DNA from: Stieleria magnilauensis
GTDB lineage: Bacteria; Planctomycetota; Planctomycetia; Pirellulales; Pirellulaceae
Assembly: GCA_007753675.1 (NCBI GenBank)
Contig: CP036432.1
Coordinates: 9,178,233 to 9,242,232, forward strand
Direction: 5' to 3'
Length of the DNA: 64,000 nucleotides
Under the pieces are notes generated by a model. It was not told where the DNA came from. It ran no database searches and saw only the letters and a program-made list of their open reading frames with translations. The position numbers and the translations under genes are program-made. This document shows, one piece after another, positions 18,259 to 27,234 of the stretch; positions within the stretch are counted from its first letter, which is position 1, and the number at the start of each line of letters is the position of its first letter.

Positions 18259-19035
18259 GTGACGCGAACCTTTGCGCTCAAAATCGCCTATGACGGAACG
18301 GACTTCGCCGGCTGGCAAGTCCAACCGGGTCAGGCAACGATCCAAGGAACGCTCCAACAAGCCGTCAAGCGATCGACCAAACAGGACGTCACCGTCACCG
18401 GCAGCGGACGCACCGATGCCGGTGTCCACGCGCTCGGCCAGGTCGCCAGCTGCCGCTTTCCGACCTGGACCGCCTCGGCCGACGCGCTGTCCAAGGCGAT
18501 CAATTCGCGACTCCCCGAAACGATCGTGGTGACCGAAGTCCACGAGGCGCCGTCGGATTTCCACGCGATTCGTGACGCGATCGGAAAACGCTATCGGTAT
18601 CAAGTCCAAGTCCGCCATCAGCGTGACCCGTTCGAACATCGATACCGCTGGCGACTCCGTCGCAAAGTCGACGTCACCGCGATGCAGTGTGCCGCGGCCA
18701 AGATCATCGGGCATCGTGATTTTTCCAGCTTTGAATCGGCCGGCGCCCAACGCAAGTCATCAGTCCGCGACGTGCGAGATTGCCAAGTCCTGCCCGCTGC
18801 GGATTACGCAACCAGCGGGCACCTGGCCATCGAAGTCGAAGCGAACGGGTTCCTCTACAACATGGTCCGCAACATCGTCGGTACCCTGGTCGAAGTCGGC
18901 TACGGCAAACAGCCTCCGCAGTGGATCGACGAGGTACTGGGACAGAAAAATCGCATCTATGCCGGTCAAGCGGCACCGCCCCAGGGTCTGTTTCTCAAAG
19001 AAGTTTATTACCGGCCCGGATTTGAGCCCGCTTAA
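18259..19035 (+). CDS. truA: tRNA pseudouridine(38-40) synthase
   Basis: TruA converts uridines 38-40 of the tRNA anticodon arm to pseudouridine. The 258-residue product starts at GTG 18259 with ALKIAYDGTDFAGWQ. It carries the catalytic Asp53 in GSGRTDAGVHALGQ and the FLYNMVRNIVGTLVEVG motif of the family. Length and motif order are typical. It sits directly downstream of asd. Confidence 0.96.
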   Translation: MTRTFALKIAYDGTDFAGWQVQPGQATIQGTLQQAVKRSTKQDVTVTGSGRTDAGVHALGQVASCRFPTWTASADALSKAINSRLPETIVVTEVHEAPSDFHAIRDAIGKRYRYQVQVRHQRDPFEHRYRWRLRRKVDVTAMQCAAAKIIGHRDFSSFESAGAQRKSSVRDVRDCQVLPAADYATSGHLAIEVEANGFLYNMVRNIVGTLVEVGYGKQPPQWIDEVLGQKNRIYAGQAAPPQGLFLKEVYYRPGFEPA

Positions 19036-19192
19036 CGTCGCTGCAAGTCCCATAAAGCAGCGGTCTTCGCCGATCACAACCACCGCCGCCAACCCTCACC
19101 GGATCGACACCATCCCTTAACCAATCCTTAACCGGCTGATCGGCCTGATGCTCAATAATGAAGACTCTCTCAGGTGACGCGACCGTGCGGTC

Positions 19193-20749
19193 GTGACTGG
19201 AGAAGTTCTCGGAGTACAGACGCATCGCTCAATGTCGGTTGAAACCATCGCTGCCGAACCGGTCCTGGACCAGGCAACTCGCGACTTCGTTCGCCGGTCC
19301 ATGCAAGCCGGACTGGTCGAACTGGCCGATGTCAAAAAGGTCGTCGTTTCGCTGATGACCGAAGACGTCGTGTTCACGCCCGACCGACTGGCCCAAGGCC
19401 TGGTCGGCGCGGACCTGCTGACGCCCTGGCAAGCCCGCAAGTTGTTGGCCGGCAAAGCACGCGGATTCCATTTGGGCAACTATCGTCTGCTACGCCCCTT
19501 GGGACGCGGCGGAATGGGTGTCGTCTTCCTGGCCCGACACGCGGTCATGAATCGATTGATGGCCCTCAAGATCCTGCCCGCAGAAGCTTCGAAAGATTCT
19601 CGCCGGATCGAACGTTTCAAAGAGGAAGCACGGGCGTCGGCGAAACTGGAACACCCCAACATCGTTCAAGCGTTCGATTTCTCCGAATCCGATGGCAAAC
19701 TGTTCATCGTGATGGAATACATCGAAGGCGTCGACCTGCACCGCGCGGTCGCCCGTGACGGAGTGATGTCGCCGACCGAAGCGCTCGACGCGATGATCCA
19801 GACGACCGACGCACTGGCCCACGCACACCAACGTGGTATCGTCCACCGCGACATCAAGCCATCGAATCTATTGTTGCGAAATGACGGAGTGATCAAAGTC
19901 AGCGACATGGGACTCGCTCGGATCGGATACACCGCCGGAACCGACGCGCCCAATCGATTGACCGGCACCGCCGATTTCATCGCCCCCGAACAGGCCATCG
20001 ATTCCCAGTCCGTCGACGCCCGCGCGGACATCTATTCCCTGGGATGTACGTGGTACTTTCTGCTCGTGGGAAAACCGCCGTTCCCGGGAACCAGCGTCGC
20101 GCAGCGACTGGCCAAGCACCAGACCGCCAAAGTGCCATTGGTTTCCGACACACGTTCGGACTGTCCGCCGGCGATCAGTTTGCTGATCCAACGGATGATG
20201 TCCAAACGCCCGGTCGACCGCCCCGCCTCGGCAGCCGAACTGTTGACCCAACTGCGGCGGATCGCGGGATCCAAATTGGCCGGCCGGGAACTGGCCAACC
20301 GGCCCCGCTCGGCGCAACTGGCGATCACTTCGGACGACTCCTCCAGTTTTGCCTCACTCGACGACAGCGGGCCACTGGGCGAAGCGTCACAGGGAGCGAT
20401 GGCGGAGATCGCCGAGATCGCCGAGATCGATTTTGGCAGTCTGCCGCCGATCGACCTGGCAGCCCTCTCCCCAGTCGCCCTCTCTCCCGCTGCCGTTCCC
20501 GTCTCACCTTTGGCGACGTCCCAAACTGCCGCCGGAGCACCGCGCAAGTCGACGAAGAAACGCGGCTCGGCAAATGAAACGGATGCCAGCCAGAGCGTCT
20601 TGTTGGGCGTCGGGCTGGCACTGTCCATCGTCGCCTTGCTGGCCGTCGTCGGCGTCACGTTCTATCAGATGACGAAAGACGAAAAGGCCGTCACACGTCT
20701 GAAAACCATGGAAGACGGCAAAGGAAATGTCATTGTCATTGAAGACTAG
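19193..20749 (+). CDS. membrane-anchored serine/threonine protein kinase (PknB-type)
   Basis: 518 residues from GTG 19193 (ATG 19232 is the alternative). An N-terminal ~95-residue region resembles the pre-kinase segment of planctomycete kinases (TPWQARKLLAGKARGFHLG). The kinase domain follows: GRGGMGVVF glycine loop, MALKIL lysine, catalytic Asp220 in HRDIKPSN, DMG in place of DFG, and GTADFIAPEQA. A Ser/Ala/Pro-rich linker leads to one transmembrane helix near the C terminus (SVLLGVGLALSIVALLAVVG) and a short tail. The next gene encodes an FHA phosphothreonine-binding protein with a similar membrane anchor, a plausible partner. Confidence 0.94.
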   Translation: MTGEVLGVQTHRSMSVETIAAEPVLDQATRDFVRRSMQAGLVELADVKKVVVSLMTEDVVFTPDRLAQGLVGADLLTPWQARKLLAGKARGFHLGNYRLLRPLGRGGMGVVFLARHAVMNRLMALKILPAEASKDSRRIERFKEEARASAKLEHPNIVQAFDFSESDGKLFIVMEYIEGVDLHRAVARDGVMSPTEALDAMIQTTDALAHAHQRGIVHRDIKPSNLLLRNDGVIKVSDMGLARIGYTAGTDAPNRLTGTADFIAPEQAIDSQSVDARADIYSLGCTWYFLLVGKPPFPGTSVAQRLAKHQTAKVPLVSDTRSDCPPAISLLIQRMMSKRPVDRPASAAELLTQLRRIAGSKLAGRELANRPRSAQLAITSDDSSSFASLDDSGPLGEASQGAMAEIAEIAEIDFGSLPPIDLAALSPVALSPAAVPVSPLATSQTAAGAPRKSTKKRGSANETDASQSVLLGVGLALSIVALLAVVGVTFYQMTKDEKAVTRLKTMEDGKGNVIVIED

Positions 20750-20818
20750 GTTCGCAGCCGACCAGTGCATCTTTTCCGCTTCATCCACCGTCCCCGAACG
20801 CCCCAGCAGTGATTCCCC

Positions 20819-21688
20819 ATGTCCGTTGAATTGATCATCACACAGGGAAGCAATGCCGGCACCGCGGCACCGATCCACCCTGGTTATTACCTGGTCGGCC
20901 GGCTGAAAGAATGCCAAATTCGGCCCAAAAGCCGATCCGTCAGCCGACGGCACTGCTTGTTGCTCCACAACGACGACGGATTCGGAGCACTCGATCTGAA
21001 GAGCACGCGCGGCACCTACGTCAACGGCACGCGGCTTGAGCCGCATCGGTGGAGAGTGCTTGCCGACGGCGACGAATTGCGTTTCGGGAAAGTCGTGTTC
21101 AAGGTCTCCGTCAAGCAACCCGTCCTGGCCGCAGCCGGACATGCCGATGCAGCGATCGAACACGCCGATGCGAGCTTGAGCGAACCTCCCACGTCATGGA
21201 ACAACCAGGACGTCGCGGAATTCCTGGAAGAAGAAGACCAGGCGGAGTTTGATTGGGACGACGACTTGCCGTTGGCGCCACATCGGCCGGCCCCAGCGCG
21301 TTTGGAGTCCGATCCTATCGCGGGGGGCGAAGCCGTCAATGTCGACGTGCTCTCCGACAGCGCGATCCGCTCCGGCAAACCGAATGACACGTTCATCGGA
21401 GACGCTGCAGATGACCTCGAAGACGAAGAAGAAGTCGCAAAGGACATCGAAGTGGATTCGGTACCGAAGAAGCGACCGCCGCGACAGAAGATCGACCACA
21501 AGCAATACAAACGGGCCGCGAAGCGTTCCTTCCAGCTGCCAAGCTTCTCCATCCGCTCGGCCGACGGCGTCGACTGGAAACTGCTCGGCACCGTCGCGTT
21601 GGTCGCCATGACCCTGGGTGTATTGGGTTACCAGGTCTATCATTTCGGCGGACCGGCGGACGTCGAAGTCCGACAGGATCTCGATTGA
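20819..21688 (+). CDS. FHA domain protein with C-terminal membrane anchor
   Basis: The 289-residue product begins with an FHA domain (residues ~15-95): YLVGRLKECQIRP, SVSRRHCLL and STRGTYVNGTRL, containing the GR, SxxH and NG signatures for phosphothreonine binding. An acidic, probably disordered region follows, then a basic stretch (PKKRPPRQKIDHKQYKRAAK), then one hydrophobic helix near residues 260-280. It starts 69 nt after the kinase gene and is probably in the same transcription unit, suggesting it binds that kinase or its substrates. Confidence 0.92.
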   Translation: MSVELIITQGSNAGTAAPIHPGYYLVGRLKECQIRPKSRSVSRRHCLLLHNDDGFGALDLKSTRGTYVNGTRLEPHRWRVLADGDELRFGKVVFKVSVKQPVLAAAGHADAAIEHADASLSEPPTSWNNQDVAEFLEEEDQAEFDWDDDLPLAPHRPAPARLESDPIAGGEAVNVDVLSDSAIRSGKPNDTFIGDAADDLEDEEEVAKDIEVDSVPKKRPPRQKIDHKQYKRAAKRSFQLPSFSIRSADGVDWKLLGTVALVAMTLGVLGYQVYHFGGPADVEVRQDLD

Positions 21689-22245
21689 CGCCAGAACCGC
21701 CAGCTCGGTGTAAGTCCCCCCAGCCGCAAGGAAAGCAGCCGGACCTCCGAGGGCATGCCCGCCATCGGTTTGGCATCACACCTCTCAAGTCACCCTCCCT
21801 GGCAGCATGGGCATCTACACATCTTTTGCATGTCAGATTTGTTCTGAGTGGATGGCTTCGGCCAACGGCCGTTTACATCCCTAGCCTTGGGCATCGCCCA
21901 AGGTCCGCAAACGAGAACGAGAGGGATTGGCCAACGGCCATACACAAATGCCTCGTTAAACGCGAAGGTTGTGCATGGCCGTTGGCCAAATCGAACCTCA
22001 TTGCGATGACGTTCCTGGGGCGGCGCAACCCTCGCAAATGCTCGGTTTGCTTGCCCCAGGCTATGGATATGCATGCCCTTTGGGCAAAAACGACTTGTGT
22101 AGATACCAACGCCCTGGCAGGGAGGGGTCGAGCGAGGGGAGGGTCGACTGCTTGTCGCGGATGAGTTCTCAGCACATCGATCACCGCGCCACAACGCCGC
22201 GACTGCCGCTGCATCAAATCCGACGCATGGTACCCTACACGGACC
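21689..22245. other. gene-free stretch with short palindromes and a dispersed repeat
   Basis: This 557-bp gap has no convincing gene. It contains several GGCCAACGGCC-type palindromes (for example near 21867 and 21927), a CTTGGGCATCGCCCAAG hairpin near 21893, one GGGGAGGG on the plus strand at 22136-22143, and the ~80-bp dispersed repeat at 22023-22100. Short ORFs on both strands here are made of repeat sequence and share translations with a second copy at 54.6 kb, so I do not call them genes. Confidence 0.6.
22023..22100 (+). repeat. dispersed intergenic repeat of about 80 bp, copy A
   Basis: The segment starting GCGCAACCCTCGCAAATGCT and ending CGACTTGTGT recurs in inverted orientation at 54558-54636. 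The first 53 positions differ at only three. A weaker third relative may lie around 25660-25690, sharing CCCCAGGCTA and GATGCCCGTTGGGCA. All three are between genes. Confidence 0.75.
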
Positions 22246-22812
22246 ATGTCACTTTTGTTGCTCATTGACGGCTACAACATCACGCAGCCGATCGCGCCGA
22301 CTCGCAATCCCGACCCGCGTTGGCTCGAACGCGATCGGAATGTTCTGCTGCGCGAGCTGACGAATCAACTCAGCGAGCCGGTTCGCCGAAAAACCTGTGT
22401 CGTCTTCGATGCCGCCAACCCGCCACGCAATCGCCCCAGCGAGTTTGTTCACCACGGGATGAGCGTCCGTTTCGCGGTCGATTACCTGTCCGCGGACGAT
22501 TTATTGGAGGAAATCATCCGGGCGCATCACACGCCCAAACGGCTGATGGTCGTCTCCTCGGACCACCGAATTCAGATTGCGGCCCGGCGGCGAGGTGCGG
22601 CTCATTTCGATAGCGAGCCCTGGATGGACGACCTGACGGACGGAAAAATCCACCTGGCGATCGACGTGGGGCCGAAATCGGGCGGGGCAGGGCAGGGCGG
22701 TCGGCCGCCGGCTGACCCCGAAAAAAGCTCGCCGGCTGCTAAAAAACCTCGCATCCAGGACCAATCGGAGGTGGACCAGTGGATGCGAGAATTCGGCTTT
22801 GATCCGGATTAA
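22246..22812 (+). CDS. YacP-like NYN domain protein (putative ribonuclease)
   Basis: 188 residues starting with LLLLIDGYNI, the first acidic motif of NYN/PIN-like nucleases. The second conserved stretch (TCVVFDAANPP) and third (MVVSSDHRIQIAARRRGA) are present. The family includes Bacillus Rae1, a ribosome-associated endoribonuclease; the role here is inferred only from the fold. A Gly/Gln-rich linker near residue 148 is encoded by a GGGCAGGG double motif (22685-22697), followed by a lysine-rich C-terminal stretch. Confidence 0.9.
   Translation: MSLLLLIDGYNITQPIAPTRNPDPRWLERDRNVLLRELTNQLSEPVRRKTCVVFDAANPPRNRPSEFVHHGMSVRFAVDYLSADDLLEEIIRAHHTPKRLMVVSSDHRIQIAARRRGAAHFDSEPWMDDLTDGKIHLAIDVGPKSGGAGQGGRPPADPEKSSPAAKKPRIQDQSEVDQWMREFGFDPD
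22685..22697 (+). repeat. KOPS-like double motif GGGCAGGGCAGGG
   Basis: Overlapping octamers at 22685-22692 and 22690-22697 on the plus strand, inside the YacP-like gene, identical to the 4339-4351 copy. Member of the polarised set. Confidence 0.6.
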
Positions 22813-22959
22813 TCGGCATCGCCGGTCGCGGTCAACCGCCCTGCGACGCGATGCTCCTTCCGCACTCGACCGGCTCGACATAGAATCCCCACTCACATTG
22901 CCGACGCAGGCGTGCCGTCGGCGGCCCCATCCCCCCCCAACGTGACACCGATTCGTTCG

Positions 22960-24072
22960 ATGACAGCCACCGCGACCGCCCAACGAGCTTATAACTTTTC
23001 CGCCGGCCCCGCCGTCTTGCCGGTTTCGGTACTTGAGGAAGTACGCGACGAACTGGTTTGCCTGCCCGGTGCACGCAGTTCCTTGCTGGAAATGAGCCAC
23101 CGGGACAAGACATTTGTCGACATCCTGCACGACGCCGAAAACAGCCTGCGGTCGCTGCTGAACATCAGCGACGACTACGCCGTGCTGTTTCTGCAAGGCG
23201 GTGCGGCGCTTCAGTTTTCGATGATCCCCGCCAACCTGCTTCGCGATTCGGGCAAATCGGCGGCCTACATCCAAACAGGCACCTGGGGCAAGAAAGCGAT
23301 CGCGGAAGCCAAAAAGGAAGGGCAGGTCGAGGTCGTCTACGACGCCTCGTCGTCAAATTTCAATCATGTCCCCGGGCCCCAGGACTACAGCGTCGCCGAA
23401 GACGCGGCCTACCTTTACTACTGCAACAACGAAACGATCCAGGGTGTTCAATTCCCCACCGAACCCGAATGCCCCGCCGGCGTGCCGCTGATCTGTGACG
23501 CGTCGAGCGATTTCCTGTACCGCCCGGTCGACACCAACAAATACGGCTTGCTGTATGCCTGTGCCCAAAAGAACGCCGGCCCGGCGGGTGTGACCGTGGT
23601 GATCATCCGCCGCGACCTGATCGACCGCGGCAGCGCTTCGCTTCCGGGTTACTTGAATTACAAAAACCACGCCGACGCGGACTCCGAATGGAACACCCCG
23701 CCGACGTTCGCCATCTGGGTGCTGGGCAAAGTCGCCAAGTGGCTGCAAAACGACATCGGCGGGCTGGCGGCGATGGAAACGCTGAACCGCAAAAAAGCGG
23801 CGTTGCTCTACGACGCGATCGACCAGTCGGGCGGCTTCTACACCGGACACGCCAAACCGGATTGCCGCTCGCTGATGAACGCAACCTTCACGTTGCCCAA
23901 CGATGATCTGCAGTCGGCGTTTCTTGCCCAAGCGGGCGAACGCGACCTGGTCAGTTTGAAAGGGCACCGCAGCGTCGGCGGCATCCGCGCCAGCATCTAC
24001 AACGCGATGCCGATCGAAGGCGTGCAATCGCTGGCAAGCTTCATGACCGATTTCGCATCCAAGAACGCGTGA
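22960..24072 (+). CDS. serC: phosphoserine aminotransferase
   Basis: SerC transaminates 3-phosphohydroxypyruvate to phosphoserine with PLP. The ATG at 22960 is chosen because the family N terminus follows soon after (YNFSAGPAVLP); the frame runs back to GTG 22912. The product is 370 residues. Visible motifs are the N-terminal GPA loop, LFLQGGAALQFSMIPANLL, a PLP-lysine region (CAQKNAGPAGVTVV), and the C-terminal GHRSVGGIRASIYNAM phosphate-binding region. serA follows 102 nt downstream, giving two steps of serine synthesis together. Confidence 0.97.
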   Translation: MTATATAQRAYNFSAGPAVLPVSVLEEVRDELVCLPGARSSLLEMSHRDKTFVDILHDAENSLRSLLNISDDYAVLFLQGGAALQFSMIPANLLRDSGKSAAYIQTGTWGKKAIAEAKKEGQVEVVYDASSSNFNHVPGPQDYSVAEDAAYLYYCNNETIQGVQFPTEPECPAGVPLICDASSDFLYRPVDTNKYGLLYACAQKNAGPAGVTVVIIRRDLIDRGSASLPGYLNYKNHADADSEWNTPPTFAIWVLGKVAKWLQNDIGGLAAMETLNRKKAALLYDAIDQSGGFYTGHAKPDCRSLMNATFTLPNDDLQSAFLAQAGERDLVSLKGHRSVGGIRASIYNAMPIEGVQSLASFMTDFASKNA

Positions 24073-24174
24073 TCTTCGCCGGACCGACGCGGCGGCGACT
24101 GCCTCCGGCCGGCCCCGCATGGTCCTCGCCGTCTCCCCGAACTTTCCATTCCTCCAACCACAGCAACGCCAGAG

Positions 24175-25350
24175 ATGTACAAAATCCTGACGCTCAATAA
24201 CATCTCCGTCAAAGGACTTTCACGCCTGCCCCGCGACGAATACGAAATCTCGTCCGAGTCGAGTCACCCGGATGCGATTCTGCTTCGTTCGTTCAAGATG
24301 CACGACATGGAGATCCCCGAATCGGTCGCGGCGATCGGCCGTGCCGGTGCCGGTGTGAACAACATCCCCGTCGACAAGATGACCCAGCGTGGCGTGCCGG
24401 TGTTCAACGCCCCCGGTGCCAATGCCAACGCCGTCAAGGAACTGGTGCTGGCCGGGTTGCTGATGGCATCGCGTAACATCTATCCGGCGATGCAATTTGC
24501 GTCGTCCTTGGAAGGAACCGATGCGGAAATTTCCACCGCGGTTGAAGCCGGCAAGAAAAACTTCGTCGGCTGCGAATTGCACTCCAAGACCTTTGGCGTG
24601 ATCGGGCTGGGTGCGATCGGACGTCGCGTCGCCAACGCCGCCAGCGCGTTGGGCATGAAAGTCGTCGGATACGACCCGCAGATCTCCGTTGAAAACGCCT
24701 GGCGACTTTCCCGCAACGTCGAACAGGCCATCAACCTGGATCACCTGTTCTCGCAGTGCGACGCCGTCAGTGTCCACGTCCCGCTGCTGGACGTCACCAA
24801 AGGCCTGGTCAACAAGGCACGCATCGCGTCGATGAACGACGGCGGCATCATCGTCAATCTGGCCCGCGGCGGCATCTGTGATGACGATGCCGTGATCGCC
24901 GCATTGGACTCGGGCAAACTGAGTGCCTATGTGATCGATTTCCCGACCGCCCAGTTGCTCAAGCACCCCAAAGTCATTTCGTTCCCGCACCTCGGTGCGT
25001 CGACCGAAGAGGCCGAGGAAAACTGTGCGATCATGGTCGCCGACCAAGTCCGTGACTTCCTGGAAGAAGGCACCGTGACCAATTCGGTCAACTTCCCCGA
25101 AGCCTCCATGCCGCGGGGCGGCACCGGATGTCGGATCACGATCGCCAACGCCAACGTGCCCAACATGGTCGGCCAGATCTCGACGATTCTCGCCAACGCC
25201 GGCTTGAACATCGCCGACCTGTTGAACAAGTCACGCGGCGATCTGGCTTACACCATCATCGACCTGGACGGCAACATCGAAGAAACGTCCCTGAAAGCGT
25301 TGCGCGATATCGACGGCGTCCTCGCCGTGCGACATTTGCCCAACAAGTAG
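24175..25350 (+). CDS. serA: D-3-phosphoglycerate dehydrogenase
   Basis: SerA oxidises 3-phosphoglycerate with NAD+, the entry step to serine. The 391-residue product has the catalytic/substrate part (IGRAGAGVNNIPVDK), the Rossmann motif GVIGLGAIGRRVANAA, the NLARGGICDDDAV segment and FPHLGASTEEAEENCA with the catalytic His. The last ~75 residues form an ACT domain (NVPNMVGQISTILANAGLNI), suggesting serine feedback. It is the short SerA type without the intervening allosteric domain. It is likely cotranscribed with serC. Confidence 0.96.
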   Translation: MYKILTLNNISVKGLSRLPRDEYEISSESSHPDAILLRSFKMHDMEIPESVAAIGRAGAGVNNIPVDKMTQRGVPVFNAPGANANAVKELVLAGLLMASRNIYPAMQFASSLEGTDAEISTAVEAGKKNFVGCELHSKTFGVIGLGAIGRRVANAASALGMKVVGYDPQISVENAWRLSRNVEQAINLDHLFSQCDAVSVHVPLLDVTKGLVNKARIASMNDGGIIVNLARGGICDDDAVIAALDSGKLSAYVIDFPTAQLLKHPKVISFPHLGASTEEAEENCAIMVADQVRDFLEEGTVTNSVNFPEASMPRGGTGCRITIANANVPNMVGQISTILANAGLNIADLLNKSRGDLAYTIIDLDGNIEETSLKALRDIDGVLAVRHLPNK

Positions 25351-25477
25351 GGCGGCCTAAGCGTCACGCTTGCGGGCAGTGGTCCATCGAGCGTTCTATG
25401 CCATTCGGGTAAGAGCACCTGCCCGAAAGACTTGAACACGGAATGTCCGGTTCGCCAACGGCGATCAACATCATAGC

Positions 25478-25670
25478 CTGGGGTGAGTCCGGATGAGCCC
25501 CAGCGAATCCGGGCGTAACCCCAGGTCCACGCCCAACGAAATACCATCCCCCTTTCGATCGGCCGGCGGCTTCGCCGCCGGCCGATCGAAAGGGGGAAGA
25601 GGGACAGGGGTTTCTTTTCCTGGGGTGGCGGTCACTTCGCTGCGCTCGTTCCCTGACCCCAGGCTACGTT
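25478..25670. repeat. nested inverted repeats including a perfect 23-bp stem
   Basis: In the 402-bp gap after serA, 25548-25570 (CCCCCTTTCGATCGGCCGGC, then GGC) and 25574-25596 are perfect inverted copies with a 3-nt loop. Around them CCTGGGGT and ACCCCAGG pairs (from about 25478 and again 25620-25668) form two further smaller palindromic blocks. The 23-bp stem may end serA transcription, though no clean T-tract follows. No gene is apparent in the gap. Confidence 0.75.
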
Positions 25671-25752
25671 GTTGATGCCCGTTGGGCAAACCCTGCTTCA
25701 CCTGTCGGGTAAACTGATCCCTGCCTCTCCCACGTGAGCCAGGAAATCCCTT

Positions 25753-26928
25753 ATGCCCCCGACCGTCGTTCGCCTCTCCGGCCTCCTGATCGGATGCTCG
25801 CTTTCATGGTGCATCCATCATGTCGACGTTTCCGCGGCATCCCCTTGGAAACGACACACGATCGACGACACCCATCGCGGAGCCGACGGTGTGCGACTGG
25901 GTGATTTCAACGGCGATGGTTTGCCCGACGTCGTCACCGGCTGGGAAGAATCGGGTCTGGTGCGGCTGTACTTGAATCCCGGCAGCGCCAAAGCCACCCA
26001 GCCATGGCCGGCGTCGACGATTGCCAAGGCGAAGTCCCCCGAGGACGCCGTACCGATCGACCTGGACGGCGACGGGCGGTTGGACATCGTCAGTAGCCAC
26101 GAAGGCAAACAGCGACAATTGTTGGTCCACTGGAACAACACGCCCGCGCCGCACTCAGATTCATCGCAACTGCTCCAGCGACAGAACTGGACCACCGATC
26201 GGTTCAAACAGCTCGACGGCGTGATGTGGATGTTCGCCTTGCCGCTGGGCACGATCGATTCCCGGCCAGCGTTGGTCGTCGGGGCCAAGGGTCCCAAGGC
26301 CACGATCACGCTGTTGCTCGGTCCAGCCACCCACCCACGCGACCTGACAACATGGACCACGATCCGGCTGCGTGACGCCGGCTGGATCATGTCACTGCGG
26401 GCCGTCGACATGGACTTGGACGGTGACCTAGACGTCGTGTTCAGCGACCGCAAAGGCAACCGTCGCGTCGCCGCGTGGCTGGAACAGCCCGACGATCCCG
26501 AACAGATGTGGACCGAACAGGTGATCGCGGGGCAGGGTAGGGAGGTGATGTTTCTGACCGCCACCGCGGAGCGTTGCCTGATCAGCACACGAAACAGCGA
26601 CTCGCTGGATTGCCGCCGCGCCGGCGACGCCTGGCACGTGACGACGCTAGACCACCCGGCCGGAGTCAACAATGGCAAAGCGATCGAACGTTTTCCCGAC
26701 GACCGGATCGTGCTGACGGCCAACACCCACGCCAGCCCCAACCGCGATCTGCCAGGAATCTGGATCCGCGATCCGCAGGGAAACTGGTCAGCGATCGATC
26801 CCACGCCCGCCGTCAAGTTCGATCGGATGGAATTGATCGACCTCGATGCCGACGGAGACCTGGACGTGATGACCTGCGAAGAACGCCAAAACCTGGGCAT
26901 CATCTGGTACGAAAACCCGGCACGTTAG
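25753..26928 (+). CDS. secreted FG-GAP / VCBS-repeat protein
   Basis: 391 residues with a plausible N-terminal signal peptide (LSGLLIGCSLSWCIHHVDVSA). Several calcium-binding-like repeats occur: GDFNGDGLPDVV (~residue 50), DLDGDGRLDIV (~100), DMDLDGDLDVVFSD (~220) and DLDADGDLDVM (~370). These support a seven-bladed propeller-like extracellular domain of the FG-GAP type, common in planctomycetes and of unknown ligand. The gene is followed immediately by a heptamer tandem array. Confidence 0.88.
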   Translation: MPPTVVRLSGLLIGCSLSWCIHHVDVSAASPWKRHTIDDTHRGADGVRLGDFNGDGLPDVVTGWEESGLVRLYLNPGSAKATQPWPASTIAKAKSPEDAVPIDLDGDGRLDIVSSHEGKQRQLLVHWNNTPAPHSDSSQLLQRQNWTTDRFKQLDGVMWMFALPLGTIDSRPALVVGAKGPKATITLLLGPATHPRDLTTWTTIRLRDAGWIMSLRAVDMDLDGDLDVVFSDRKGNRRVAAWLEQPDDPEQMWTEQVIAGQGREVMFLTATAERCLISTRNSDSLDCRRAGDAWHVTTLDHPAGVNNGKAIERFPDDRIVLTANTHASPNRDLPGIWIRDPQGNWSAIDPTPAVKFDRMELIDLDADGDLDVMTCEERQNLGIIWYENPAR

Positions 26929-26991
26929 TTTCAGGTTTCAGGTTTCAGGTTTCAGGTTTCAGGTTTCAGGTTTCAGGTTTCAGGTTTCAGG
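26929..26991 (+). repeat. heptamer tandem array TTTCAGG x 9
   Basis: Nine perfect consecutive copies of TTTCAGG start at the base after the stop codon of the FG-GAP gene and fill 63 bp. The remaining 240 bp before flhA are pyrimidine-rich with no gene. The same heptamer occurs on the opposite strand at about 49353-49366. Confidence 0.95.
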
Positions 26992-27234
26992 TTCTGCCTC
27001 ATTATTTTCTTGTCACCCATTTTCTTGTCTCCCGCTCCCGTCCCTCGTTTTACTGCCTACCATTTTCCTTCCCCCCATTTTTCCGCCATCTCCCTCCACC
27101 GTCCTCCACCTCCTGTTTCACGCCGCGTTTCACGTCTCGGGTACCGCAGAATCACCTAGACCCCGAGCGTCTCGATTCACTACTGTCGCCAGGAAAGTGT
27201 TTTCATCGTCCCCCTGCGTGCGACAGGTCTTGCA

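Noticed and set aside
21790..22268. Small ORFs in the 21.7-22.2 kb gap
   Set aside because: They are translations of a dispersed DNA repeat also present at 54.6 kb, on conflicting strands and frames.
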